This document shows, piece after piece, positions 31,180 to 42,731 of a DNA stretch of 64,000 nt. Numbering within the stretch: the stretch's first letter is position 1; each line of letters opens with the position of its first letter. Source of the DNA: Dactylonectria macrodidyma (Eukaryota; Ascomycota; Sordariomycetes; Hypocreales; Nectriaceae); NCBI GenBank assembly GCA_020744425.1, contig JAGMUV010000035.1, positions 434,001-498,000 on the forward strand, written 5' to 3'. The notes beneath the pieces were generated by a model. The model was given only the letters and a program-made list of their open reading frames with translations, had not been told where the DNA came from and made no database searches. A program made the position numbers and the translations under genes.

Positions 31180-31943
31180 GGCTGGACTTGGTTAGAACGC
31201 GCTCGTGATACTTGGTCTTGGCTGTGGGACTTTGGCTATGATATTCAACGTCATGGCTTACGCAAATGGGCTTGCAAGGACTGTATCCTCGGAAATCGTC
31301 CCATTATCGCGAGTTTTACCTCTTCAGGTCTCCAGAACACGGCAAATCATCTATGGCGTGAGCACAAAACACCAGCACCAGAGGGAGAGAAAAAGAGCAC
31401 CACACAGCTGAAATCCGAAGGCGCACTGAAATCGAACCAGCCGACTATTGCCTCGGTTTTCGGTTTGAATCTGGACGTCAACAAGCCTACGGAACAGAAT
31501 ATCGCGAATAGCTTCATCTCACGCTTTAATAAGTAACACTTTCAGCGTATGCTAACAAAGCAGATATCCTCGGTTATCCGGGATGGCCTTGGACTTCCTG
31601 ACGATCCAGCCGATGTCAGCCGAGTGTGAGAGGTTATTTTCAGCTGCTGGCAAGATGATCTCTGGGTTGCGTACGGGCCTAGAGGCTGAGATTATCGCCA
31701 TATGTCAGGTTTTACGCTCGTGGTATCGGGCTAGCCTTATCAGGGACCTTGGATCCATTGCTTAAGTCACACCTTGAAAGTAAGCTGGATGCCGGTTGTG
31801 GCACTCTAAGCGACGACGAGCTGGCGCTTGCTGAGTCAAAATGGCTACTGGAGGGCGAGGACAGCGCCAGCGAGGTTGACGATTCATCACAGCAGCAACA
31901 GGCTGAAGAGTTAGTGTCAACCTCTGAAAGTGAGGCTGAATAG
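31180..31943 (+). pseudogene. hAT transposase relic, right arm, internally deleted
   Basis: A BED-type N-terminus (WACKDCILGN ... NHLWREH) at 31200-31530 stops after FISRFNK. It is followed directly by the C-terminal dimerisation region (MALDFLTIQPMSAECERLFS) from 31583, so the central catalytic part is deleted. One extra base near 31750 (compare 30200-30220) shifts the frame between DLG and DPLLKSHLESKLDAGCG. The tail to 31943 is otherwise nearly identical to the left arm. Confidence 0.85.
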
Positions 31944-32009
31944 GCACCGACGAGGTTGTGAATAGCCTCAAAGATCCACTATAAATCCACTTATAAATCC
32001 ACGTGTGTA

Positions 32010-32227
32010 CCGTATCAACTCGGTAAACTCGTGCAAGTAGCGCTCCCCACTTCTCGTACATATTTCCACTGTTAACCGCAGATACGTCAGAAAGTCCTAA
32101 CTTAATTGGTTGCACGTGACTATTTATGGGCCATGCGTGATTAAGTCCCTAATCTAATTGGCCAAACCCCTGGAGATCAGCTTCAAGCGGGGCGCGCTTC
32201 TTGCACGAGTTTACCGAGTTGATACGG
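32010..32227. mobile_element. MITE nested in the hAT right arm, TA duplication
   Basis: 218 bp, starting CCGTATCAACTCGGTAAACT and ending with its inverted complement, with TA on both sides (32008-32009, 32228-32229). Removing it restores the hAT sequence present uninterrupted in the left arm near 29940 (GTGTAGATCC on the complement). Insertion therefore postdates the hAT copy. Confidence 0.93.
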
Positions 32228-32579
32228 TAGATCCATTCCACTCCGGTCGAATATGTGCTACATCCACTGTGTAATTGCTTAAAAATCGTATGGTCCCAAA
32301 GTGGAGTGGATGTAGTGGTTCCGACCCTTGCGTACGAAGGTACTTTGATTTTGATCGCCAAAAAGTAGTGATGGCCATGGCCATGCGTGGAGCCAGCCTA
32401 GCAGCCACGTTTCAGCTACATTACTGATCGACGGTGCTCCCTTCCCGGCCCCCACTCAACCTGGTCGGGCACGATCGCCCCGGAATATACCGCAGGGAAC
32501 ATTCCAGTACTTGCGCATTAACTTATTGCTTCCTCAACGGCGACTGGTTTTATTTTGAACGTAAAGTGCCATCCACAGG

Positions 32580-33785
32580 TCAGGAGCCCTGTATCATGTC
32601 CACGACGTAGCCGCCAATGGCCGGCAAGAACTTCCAACCGTGGAATGAGCCGCCCGTCGCGAGGTAGAGGTTGTTGCAGTGTGGATGCGGTGAGATGACG
32701 AAGTCATGTGTTGGCGGTGATGCGTACTTGTGACTCTAGTTTTGCTTGTCATGGTGTGGTAGGTGAGAAGGGGCGTGGGGGTCTTTCGCTGTCCGATCGC
32801 CAATCGGTCATACCAGCACATCCATAACGCTGCTCTGTTGATCTTCCCAACCTCCTTGCCGTACAAGCCATTGAGCATCCGTCGCGCCCGGTCCTCGAAG
32901 AACTTGAGGAAGCGCGGGCCTGTCCACGTGTTGTACATGGACTGGTCCGGCACGACGGAATGACCTCGCCGGTTGGCGGGAAGACTTGGTAGTTGGTGAA
33001 GCACAAGTCACAGTTGATTTTGATGGTGCCGTCATCAAGTATTGACATGCCCTCGCCGGTTTGTTAAAAAAAAAAAAAATTGTGTAAGCTAGCTCCTGAC
33101 TCGTCCGTGCCTGTGCAACACGAACGGTGTGAATTGGGGAAACCCCCACCCTTGACCTGTGGCACAGTTCTTCAACACTGGGATGGAGCGAAACTTGTAA
33201 TTACCTTTGCGCCCCGCGCACCTTCGCATAGAAGCTGATGGCGGCTGTGGCCAACAGGACCTTGTGGGCGTGCAACGTCCTATCGTCCCACAGCTTGACG
33301 CCTGTACACCTGCTCTGGTCATCGTCCCCAAACTCCAGCGAACTCGCCGCCTGGACCACCGCGCCAAGCGCCTTGTCGGCCTCGGCGAATACAACCCGAG
33401 ATTTGTACAGGATTTGGTCCACACCCTTGAAGTCGGCCGTGGCCAGGGCTCCGTTCCAGCGCCGCCGCACCTTCTCGACGGGCAGCAGCTCTGAGTCGTT
33501 GGCGATGCCCATGTCGCGGTACGAGGCGATGCTCTCCTCGCCGAACGATGTCGAGTCGGCTCGCGGCATGGCTTTGGCTAGCATGCGCATGTAGAGCCTG
33601 TTAGGGTAATCATCCGGGACGATCTTCTTGATGTCATGAGAGGCGGCTCTCGGGCTTGGGTAGGCCACGGAATCGACGAGGGTCACCTTGACATCCCCCT
33701 TCTTGAGCGACAAGGCGGTTGCGGCTCCAAAGTTGCTGGCCCCAATGATGAGGGTGGAGGAAGAATAAATGGCCAAGAATGCCAA
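32580..33785 (-). pseudogene. Fructosyl-amino-acid oxidase (amadoriase) remnant
   Basis: The minus strand shows the FAD Rossmann start (TLIIGASNFGAATALSLKKG, where GAGTFG is usual), then YPSPRAASHDI, DYPNRLYMRMLAKAMPR and SFGEESIASYRDMGIANDSELLP. Pieces are missing after AMPR and around FGDDDQSRC. The C-terminal end is recognisable in several frames (TIKINCDLCFTNYQVFPPTGE, PDQSMYNTWTGPRFLKFFED, NNLYLATGGSFHGWKFLPAIGGY) down to a stop at 32580. Intact enzymes (~440 residues) oxidise Amadori products of amino acids. At least three deletions or shifts make this inactive. A 13-base A/T run at 33066-33078 lies at one break. Confidence 0.85.
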
Positions 33786-33789
33786 AGAA

Positions 33790-35409
33790 GTGTTTGACTT
33801 TGCCGATACGCGGCGCGTGAGAGATAAAGAGTCTCATGGGAGTAAGAGAAAGGCAATTCCAGTTGACAATACACGCAAAATAACCAATTCTAAAAGTTGA
33901 CTTGGGAAGTAGACATCAATGTTGTTTCATACCCCACATGATCATGGTCTTCTGCGTGTTGGGTATGAAACCCGGTGGATTCCGGGTTGTGGGGAAACAT
34001 GCAGCGCACGGACTTGCTTGCAACACGACATTGTGGCCAGCGTGATGGCACGCCAATCCACAACTCAGGAACTGGCCCAGTGAATGGAAAGTCATGTGCA
34101 GAGCGGCCGAGCGGGTAACACTGAGCGACAGCGGATAGCTTCAGTGGGTGGTAATGAAGTCCTTTGACTTTCGCGGTTGGGAGTCCCAGCTGGAGATAAG
34201 CATCAGGAGCACGGGGGTGTTGTCTAGCCACGCTTCGGTACTGTCACGGGCCAGATGAGATCAACTCAAGAGGTAATGCCACTGTATTGCGAGAATACTA
34301 CGATGAAGAGGAAAGAGAGAAAGCGGGCAGGCGCGTAGACGCGTAGACGCGTTGATAGTCCCTGCGGCCTGCCCCGTGCGTCCTAGTTACGTATCGACCC
34401 CACCCTGGTCCAGCACTCCAGACGCTCCCGTCACAGGTACCCTCAAAGTCGCTGTCACTGTCATAAATCGAAAGCATCCCATGCATCATCCCATCCTGTA
34501 CGAACGCCATCAACCACAGACGGCTATTCCCGTTGGCTTTCTTTTTCTACGTTGTGCCTTGGTCTTCAAATTTTTTAAATTTTTTTCCATCCATCGGCGT
34601 TGTGAAAGGATTACGGCGACCGGCATAGGGTACCAACGAGGTCCCCAACGTTGCGTCATGGTGATCAGCAGGACTGACCAGCACTCGCTGAGCGAATTAT
34701 GTGCTGACGAGTTGATATCTACTAACACTAATTTTGCCTTTCTTTTTATGAGGGCGGCGGATGGTACGGAGTACGGACGTCCATTGCAAAAGTCATGTCC
34801 CGGGCTTAAGCCACACTTTTTTAAACAGCCAATCAGAATGGGCGTAGTACATAAAGGTACTTTACATCATTTACCTCCTCTATAAGCTCGAGATCTATAG
34901 CGCATTAAACACTGCTAGCAGATCGCAGCGGGCGCTCTTAGTCTCTGGAAACCCCTGGAAATACAGGGAGCTACAGTGAAGCTAAGGAACAAGCGCCCTA
35001 AAAGTATGTACTGCTAAGTAGCTGACAGGGGTACGAGGTGTGGCGTCGTTAGCGTGGGACACGACTTTTGAAATGGTCCTCCGTACAGTAGGAGCAACAT
35101 TGGTGAGTGGGCATTCACCCCAGTCATCGTACCGCCGTGTCGGTCGAGACCAACACCTTATCTTGGGCGAGAGTGGTCAAATCTCAAGCAACCCTTCCCT
35201 GGACCTAATAAAGAGCTGCCTCTTTCTTCCCCACAAAGTGCACAGGCAAGTCTCGAGGCGAACCGCTTTTCCTGCTCAGTTTGCTCTGGTTGTCGCCTTG
35301 TTTTTTCCCCACTCAGTACATGCAATTGGCACTGCAGGCTCGTCGGAGGTTCTTTCCGACGCGTCTAGCAATCTGCTGAGCCTAAGCAAGTGGCAAAGCT
35401 GCTCGCATA
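33790..35409. other. Gene-free stretch
   Basis: About 1.6 kb with no supported gene. There is a tiny tandem repeat GCGTAGACGCGTAGACGC near 34332-34350. The last few hundred bases could be promoter for the gene at 35410. Confidence 0.4.
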
Positions 35410-38373
35410 ATGGAGGACTCACCGGGCTCTAATCGACCACTGAATCGTGTCAAGCGTGTCAAGCATGAGCATCATGAGGACCATTCCATTCGCACACTCC
35501 CGGTGAACATGGCCACGGGGATCGTCACGCCTGCCAACAGCGTCCCCGGTTCTATGACCGATGCCCCATTGTTTGAAACCCCGTGGCCACTCCAGCCAGG
35601 CTTGACGTGTCCATCACAAATGCTCTTGTCCCTCTCCGAGGATCTCCCTCCATGGGTCACAGCTCTTCCAGGTGAGGAAACATTCTGTCAACCAGTCCCC
35701 ATCTACATCACCACCTTACCAACCTTACTCTTTTCTCCTCCATCTTCTCTCTGATTCACCTTAGCTTGACTCGTCACTGTGTCACCCTTGGGCCTTGATG
35801 GATTGGGTTACGGGTCCCAGACCTTTGGTGGTGTAACCAAGGGCTGGGGGAAGAGAGACAACATCATGCAGCCACCCCGCTCACATCCTCGCCTTCACCT
35901 TCATCTAGTCGCCCAACATTTTCCCATCCTTCCTCGTTCTCATCCATTCTATCCAAATCTCCATCCCCTCTCCCTCCCCAATTGAAAGGTGTCGAAGCTG
36001 TTCAGTGCCCTGATCATGCCATGGTCGACTTTCAAATTGGTGAGCTAACATTTTAAACAGCACCGCATTCTTCAGGGCAGGACATTGAACATTCCTCCGC
36101 CACACCCGACCAACTTCAAACTTTGTCTCACCAGGTTTCTCATCCCTCCCGACTGCCTCGCCTACTTCCCGCCGTCCGGGCTGATCCTCTAGGGGCCAAT
36201 CTTCATCCTCTAGGAGCCACTTCTAATCCCCATGACACTCTGTTACACAGGCTGCCCACCAGCACCCTCCTTAGCCCCTTCACTGATGGCGAAGACCGCT
36301 TGGTTGAGACCATCACTCCTCGTTATGTTCGTCCTGAAAATGGCCAAGTGAATGGTTATGTCAAGTTCAATTGGCCGTCAAGAAGACCCTCCATCCGACC
36401 TTCCGGCCCAGACCCTCCACCTGGTGCCGTCGTGGAGGAAATTGTTGCGGACTCGACACAGACGACGGTTGTCAGCCGTAGTCCTAGCGTCGTCAGCCTC
36501 ATCGGACCACGAACCGCCCCTTCGAGAGCGGGTGCTTTGACGATGCCACCCAGCTTTTCAGAGTTTTCCTGGAACATGACACTACCGTCACCACCAATGA
36601 GCCCGGCGTCACCGGTGTCCCACCAAGACCCGACATCGCAACTTTGGGCAACTAGCGATCCACGTATGTTACCCCCACACTTTGGATTTCAGGCCGAGAT
36701 GGATATGATGGATAGACGGTTATGGGATTTCTGTACGTTTGCTTCGCTGTTTTTTCTCAAATCGCCCCATCGCCCCAACAGGGGATTCTACTACCCAGTA
36801 TGCCTTTCTTGTCAAGTTCTGACGCCTTTCTCCATAGATATCAAAAACTGGTGCCCTGGTAGAAGTGTTCTCAGCAACACCAACCTATGGCTAAAAGACT
36901 TTGCCCAAATGCATGAGAATAAAGGCATTCGATACGCCATCCAGAGCCTAGCGGGAGTGTACATCTATGACTATCTTCCTGATGAACGTATTCGACAGCG
37001 AATCAACGAGCGATATATTATGGCCGATTCACACTTTAGGAACCTTCTCGCCGCCCCAGAGAGTTCTGAAATTGGGAAAGGCAGTGAGGTCATCACCATG
37101 GCTGTCATTCTCTCGATGCAAGATGTGAGTTCCTGCATTCCCAAGCCGCTCCCCACAACCTGTCCTGACTTGTTTGTAGATTGTCCTTACCGAGCGTCGG
37201 CTGAAAAAGCCATTCACGCCTCGTTGGCTGGAAGGCTTCAAGCAAGGCGAACACTTCCTCCATGTGACGGATCCTGGAGGCCGATTTTGGCGAGATAATA
37301 ACATTCAGCTCACCTATCTCCGTATCTCGCAGTCTATTATCGTAGGCCGGGCTGTCATTCTCGCTCAACCCATGATGGCGCTTCCTTCGCCAGCCAATCT
37401 CGACCCGATACAGGAGGCGTCAAGGTTCGGATGGCTCCTGTATGGCACCGAAAAGACCATGTACGAGATTCATGGAGGGTGCGGCTTCTCAACGAAGCTG
37501 CTGCATACCATCACCCAGATCACATGCTGCGCAGCACGTCTGCAGCAGGAGCCTGAGAGTGCCATTGTGCCCATTACGGCGCGGTACTTGCTTCGTGAAC
37601 TTCTGGAGATGCGGCAGTGGAGTAGCGAGTCAATGCCATGGGAAATGGCCCTGCAGCGTCTGCAGCCCATCGAATGGATACGAAAGAAGGCCAATGGCTT
37701 TGTCATCGATACAGATCAGGATATGACGGATGCGACGGCCGAGGCATGGAGGATTGCTTCGATTATCTATTTGCAATGTCGACTTTTGAGGTAAGAATGC
37801 TACTATTCGACAAGGAATGGCTCGCCTTGAGGGCGTTCCTCCCTCCATCTAAGAGGCGTTTGTGGAGCATATGCTGACTGGGCTTTCAGGCTTCCTCGAA
37901 ACCACCCAGATCTTCTTGGCAACTTGACGGACTTGGCTAAATGTATCCGCATCATGCCCACCTCCGGCTCGCACTTTACCGCTCAAGCACCTCTACTCCC
38001 AGTCTTCTTCCTGGGCTTGCTTGCTACGGATCCGCATCACAAGAACGTGTCCCAAGCTTGGTTTGAGGAGGTAGTGCGGACGCCAGTGCGAAGTGTAAGT
38101 TTTCCCATGCTCCCTTTTATAATCGTCAGCAGTCTGGTTCTGCGCGCGACTCCCCCACTATTATTTGTACAGATTAAAATACTAACTGTTCTTGAGAGCG
38201 TGCCACCCCTGTATCAGGCTTTAAAGCGGGTCTGGTCCTGGATCGACGCCGAGGTCGAAATTCCGTCCATGCCCACTGCGTTGCATAAGTCTATCGGCAT
38301 GAGGTTACCTTGGTGGGAACACCTTGTCGCAAATGTCCATGACAAAGAAGAAGAAACACTTTGCCTGACATAG
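35410..38373 (+). CDS. Fungal-specific transcription-factor domain protein (Fungal_trans_2 type), no zinc cluster seen
   Basis: Exons 35410-35671, 36061-36732, 36838-37124, 37180-37790, 37890-38094 and 38197-38373 join in frame into about 737 residues. All junctions are GT-AG, and the last intron has a perfect CTAAC branch site. The C-terminal two thirds form the regulator domain (IKNWCPGRSVLSNTNLWLK, HENKGIRYAIQSLAGVYIYDYLPDER, ASRFGWLLYGTEKTMYEIHGG). Such proteins normally carry a Zn2Cys6 cluster that binds DNA. I find none in any frame from 34.9 to 36.8 kb. The first intron would be 389 bp, unusually long, and could hide a lost exon. The first exon is therefore less certain than the rest. 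It may be a regulator lacking its own DNA-binding domain. Confidence 0.75.
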
Positions 38374-38757
38374 TTCAGAGTGGCAGTGTTGCTAATAGTA
38401 TGGCAATAAAACAATATATTGCAATACATACCATATAATATGCATTTTGTGGTATCGCAGGCCAAATCGGGGCATGACTGTCATCTGCAGGGGGTTCTGT
38501 CATCCGGCCCCACACGGCTGCACCAAAAATTTCATGCAAACAGAAGGTCTGGACCTTCGTTTCCAGCTTTGGATGACAGGGATGACCATAGTGAATCGAC
38601 CTTTCGACGCGTTTTTGAATGTCCGGCCCCGGTGGTGCCCTTCAGGTCGCGATTTTTTTCGAGTCCTTTGCGTGCAACCAACACCAACACCAACGCCAAC
38701 CACGTCATACAACACTGAGCAAAAATATCACCATTTTCGTTGACCAACCCATTTACA

Positions 38758-41298
38758 ATGGCACAACGCGAAGATTTTGAGCTTCTTAAGGCAGTTGAGA
38801 ACGCAACCAACTATTATTTAATTGATGAAGACAAGACGCAGCCACAGAATACGCGTCGCACGTATACGCGTCCCCAGAAGGAGTGGAAGGTATGGAGGCA
38901 ACTTACATACACCACCACATATACAGCTACTTATTTATTATAATTTAACTGCAAGACGGATCATATTGCTAACTTATATCCAGGAATGGTGTGCAGAGAA
39001 AGCATTCCCGTCTATCCCTCCAGACTGGCCTAAGCCGTAAACCAGGGAGGCGTTCTGCCAGCTGACCTGGTGGATGAGGGCAAATTGGTATGGTTTCTCG
39101 ACGAGAAAGTCGTCAGCAGGGCACCTAAGACTGGATCTCGAGCGAAAAATGAGAGAAAGCGCTGGGCCGAAGACGTGGCTGAACGCAAGGCCAAGAAGGC
39201 CAAGACGACCTCTGTTGACGACCCTGCTGGCCCTTCAGCTCCAGATGACAGTGTATCACCGTTGCCGTCAAAACGGCCGTGGATAAGATCGATCTGACAT
39301 CAGAAGATGAAGAGGAGCCATTCAAATCCGCACTCACGCTCAAATTCAACACCGTGAGGACCTACGGCAACGCCATTACGAGACTCTGGGCAGAGCAACG
39401 AACGAGGAGAATAAATGGCCAGATGTTAAATCCATCGCCACATCCACATGGCTTTGCAAACAAGGCGATTTATCGCTATCTTCTGCGACAGACTCACGAG
39501 AAAGGACGCGAAGAGTGGGCAGACCGTATGGTAGGCACCATTAAAGATGCCTACTCGCCTGCCAAGATACCAGAGCATACTCGTTGTGCCTGGGAATTGA
39601 AAGAGAAGGCGTATGGACTGCGTACTTCCGTGGATGTTCTCTTCGGCAACCACATGTTGTTACGATCAAGCAACCGGAGGCCTATTGAGTTGGCCGACTG
39701 CTTCTGCCTTGAGTGTCCTAACGAGGGCGTCCAGGTTCACAACAACCCAAACTACGCCTTTGTTGTGGTTATGAATCAAGGCAAAACTAACCAGAACGGC
39801 CGAATCGAGTATGGGGCTTGCTTGAGACATCGTGACCCTTATGCTTGTTTGGTTGGCCAACTCGCTTTCTGGCTGTTTTTTCGTTGGCAGGTTGAAAGAG
39901 AGCCATTTCCAGACTTCTCGCGTCCCGAGAAATGGTATAATATTAAGATATTACGACAACAGAAAGACAGATCAACAGGTAAGTTGGATTGTCTTCTTAT
40001 TTACGAGTCTTTGTAGCTTATAATTATATAGCAGAACTCTCATATCAAACAAGCCACGCGTGGACTCGTTGTCTATATAGCCATGTCGGCATTAAGACTT
40101 CTAAGGCTAGTCATGCACCTCGTGTTGCTGCTACGCAAAATGCCGATATGGCTGGCGTTCCTGAGGCACAAGTAGGTAACCTCCCTCTGACCCTGGTAAC
40201 ACTATTAACTTATTATTAGATTAGACGTGCTGGTAGATGGAATATGGGAGACTCAATGATAGGCTGTTATCTCACATCGCTACCCTACGCGTTCATGAGA
40301 GCCTCTGCCGACTTCTCGCCAGAATGGGCTGGCAGTTACTTCATTGCACGCTCCACGGTCTTGCCCTCGGCTTGGCTACGTTCTCAAATTTGGCCTCAGG
40401 CTGACTTTTGGTTCCAAGCCTTCAAAGACTCTAGTCACGAAATGGCTGAAGTCTTTGAGAATAAGCTACAGGTGCTTTTATTGAGCTATTAGGATGGTTA
40501 CGAGTAGTCTTGCTGCAAGATGCTCCCTTTCTCGCACGCGATTTCCCTAGCCATCCTATATTCAAAGATCCCATCTTCAAGACCGACGAGTACAAAGACT
40601 TTGCTGCAAGCGTCTTACGTGCCTCTGAGGAGTCTCATGAGGATAGCCAGGCCGAGTTAATCCAGAAGGCAATACCTGCAATTGCAGAGAAAGTCCGTGG
40701 AGTTGAGGCTGGAATCTATAGTCTAAAGAAGACTGTAGAGACGGAGGTTTTATCTCTTAAAGCAGAAGTCACGAGGCTGAAAGACGAGATCCAAGAACGC
40801 AACAAGGCTGAGATCACTATAGTCACAACTATCAGCCCTTTCGGCAGAACACATCGTCAGACTGTTCGATACGAACAACAAGAAGGTATTCCAACGTCCT
40901 CACAACGAAGGCAGTCTTCATCCCCAGAGACCAGAGCCCCGGCAGCTACCAGACCCCCAACGGCCATCACGACAACAACAGAGTTACCTCCACAGATCGG
41001 ACTCCCACGTACTATTCGTACAGTCAGAGATCTCGTGAGGCTCTGGAGACATGGTCTGGCAGGCTATATGGACTCGGTTCACGCGTTAGAGAAGCGATGG
41101 AGCTCACAGTGGCGGCTACGTAATGAGAGGCAACTCTTTTCTACTCGCAAACGGATCGTCGATGAGGTGGTCTCTCGGTCACAGGCAAACGGCTGGTCAG
41201 AAGACGAGTCGGCGAGACAGCTGGACGAGGAGAGAGGGCAACGCTCATTAGATTGGCGTTTTAAGCAACTTAAAGAGCGTACAGGCCAATATAAATAG
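38758..41298 (+). pseudogene. Crypton tyrosine-recombinase gene, nearly complete but frameshifted
   Basis: Exon 1 (38758-38889, MAQREDFELLKAVENATNYY) joins across a 94-bp intron to EWCAEKAF. After a shift near 39035, LVDEGKLVWFLDEKVVSR continues. A likely intron (39248-39299) leads into the NDC10_II-like DNA-binding domain (RTYGNAITRLWAEQRTRR ... KTNQNGRIE). Introns at 39979-40031 and 40172-40219 join the catalytic part. This includes SHAPRVAATQNAD (HxxR-type), RRAGRWN and CYLTSLPYAF with the candidate nucleophile Tyr. A T-run shift near 40482 breaks the frame before LLQDAPFLARDFP. A coiled coil and a GCR1_C-type DNA-binding end (ALEKRWSSQWRLRNERQLFS) follow. Cryptons integrate by recombination without inverted ends. 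At least two shifts suggest it is inactive. Confidence 0.88.
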
Positions 41299-41851
41299 CC
41301 CCTGGATCAGATCACCTGAGCCTCTATGGCCCAGGTTACCCCTGAGCAATATAAGTCAGACTTAGCCATCTAATCGTGACCAAACTGATGCCATCTTGTT
41401 CGCCTGTTTCTGACGAGTAAAATGATGGTACCGTTGTGTCCGTAATGTAAAGAATTAAGCTCACGATGAGTCTGTATTGGTAGCGTTCCCAGAGGCTGTT
41501 ATAGTAAATAACTAACTTAGAAGAATTGGAAATAGTTGACTGTTTTAGTGGAGTTGTGGCGGCAGTGCGCTGAACGATACGCTGGAGACAGCCCAAAAAT
41601 CCGACCCAATTCACGTTCCCGGACACAACTTCACAGCCACGCAGGTTACCGATACGCAAGGTAGATCAAATTAATTGCCAGAAGCAGGTCTTCACGTCGG
41701 TACAATTTTTATCGTGCCGCGATGCGCGGCCGTCGAGCGCCGGCGTCGCGTCGCTGATATCACCAGGAAATCCGGGATATTACGGGCTGGGCTGTCATCT
41801 GCGGGGTCATCCGCCCGATCACGCACCCAAAAGCCCCTGCGATATCCACAA
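41299..41851. other. Crypton 3' flank
   Basis: No gene recognised. A segment at 41788-41833 (CTGTCATCTGCGGGG ... TCATCCG ... CCAAAA) resembles 38474-38526 on the other side of the Crypton. Confidence 0.4.
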
Positions 41852-41971
41852 GATATCATAGGCAGCAGGCTGCTGCCTGATGCTAGTTGTGGTCGTTCAC
41901 TCTCATCGTGAACAAGTTCACGATGATCGTGATTCTTGCCTCATTTTGTGAGCAGCGACTTGATATTGACA
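41852..41971 (-). repeat. Palindrome-rich dispersed repeat, copy 2
   Basis: Inverse copy of 18091-18211 with only a few differences over ~120 bp. The dyads TCACGATGATCGTGA, GTGAACAAGTTCAC and AGGCAGCAGGCTGCTGCCT are all preserved. Confidence 0.88.
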
Positions 41972-42095
41972 TGAAGGGTGTTATTGTGAAGACGAGATAT
42001 TGTTTGTTTGATCAAGATAGATAAAGGGAGAAGGGGAAGAAGGAGGAGATGGTCTTCAAATGAGCCCTACAAGGATGGCACAGGCCTCTCAAAGA

Positions 42096-42224
42096 GAAGT
42101 GCGGCGCGTTTCGCGTTCCAGCTAAACGCGTCAGAATTGGAAGTGCGGCGCATTTCTAAGAGCAAATCGGGGGTAGAGATGTAAGGATGGTGATTGGCTC
42201 AAAAAGAGAAGTGCGGCGCACTTC
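42096..42224. repeat. Three spaced copies of GAAGTGCGGCGC(G/A)(T/C)TTC
   Basis: Copies lie at 42096-42112, 42140-42156 and 42208-42224. The last, GAAGTGCGGCGCACTTC, is a perfect dyad around GGC; the others are imperfect dyads. They lie between the two modules of the repeat at 41852-42508. Confidence 0.8.
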
Positions 42225-42311
42225 CATCGCGCATTACTGAGTAGTAGGTTGACACAGGGCAGGAACGGAGACGGGGACGGGGACGAGCCGGCAACGGTAG
42301 GTGGATGGGTA

Positions 42312-42508
42312 GTCTGCGACGGGAGCCCCGTCAGGACCACTTAATTAGGCTTAGCTCTTCCCTTATCAGGTTAGACCATTGGAGTTCCAGGAGCTGGTTG
42401 CCAATCAATCCAATCCAGTCCAAATCTTCGAGAAACCTAAATCCAGTCCAGCCATCTTCCGTCCACTCCAAGTCCAATGCAAATTGCCTCCAACCCAATT
42501 ACATCACT
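42312..42508 (-). repeat. GGATTGGA-rich dispersed repeat module, copy 1
   Basis: Inverse copy of 60554-60776. It begins at TCTGCGACGGGAGCCCCGTC and runs through CCAATCCAATCCAGTCC clusters to ATTACATCACTG. Together with the palindromic module at 41852-41971 it reproduces the order seen at 60.55-60.93 kb. Confidence 0.82.
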
Positions 42509-42731
42509 GAGTGAACCATTCTTATGAGGTTTTGACAGCTGTAAGTATAGCATCACGTCACGGTTGAAAGACTAGGACATCAATCGAGGCTTCGGCATGG
42601 CGGAAGAAGAAAGACTGACGGATCAGTCAAGATTCATTAAGGTAAAAAAAAATAAAAAAAAATAAGTAGAAGCATCATAAACCCTCCCAAGTCGCCCAAT
42701 TCACCGTAACTCCCATACTCATTACCACGCT

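Larger units (their letters stand above)
29846..32323. mobile_element. Two hAT copies head to head, forming a long inverted repeat
   Basis: The outer ends are the same hAT 3' terminus in opposite orientation (GGAACCACTACATCCACTCC at 29850 and its complement ending near 32322). Moving inwards, both sides carry the same transposase C-terminus, on the minus strand at left and the plus strand at right. Arms of roughly 400 bp (about 29.94-30.37 and 31.58-32.0 kb) are highly similar, with ~1.2 kb between. I see no matching 8-bp duplication at the outer borders, so this is probably a rearranged or abortive product rather than a simple insertion. Confidence 0.8.

Noticed and set aside
35980..36050. 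Possible Zn2Cys6 fragment (RCRSC) in the long first intron of the transcription-factor-like gene
   Set aside because: Only one CxxC pair, followed at once by a stop in that frame; the remaining cysteines of a zinc cluster are absent.
39025..39045. Nine-base intron (GTAAACCAG) repairing the Crypton frame
   Set aside because: Far too short to be spliced; a one-base frameshift is the simpler reading.
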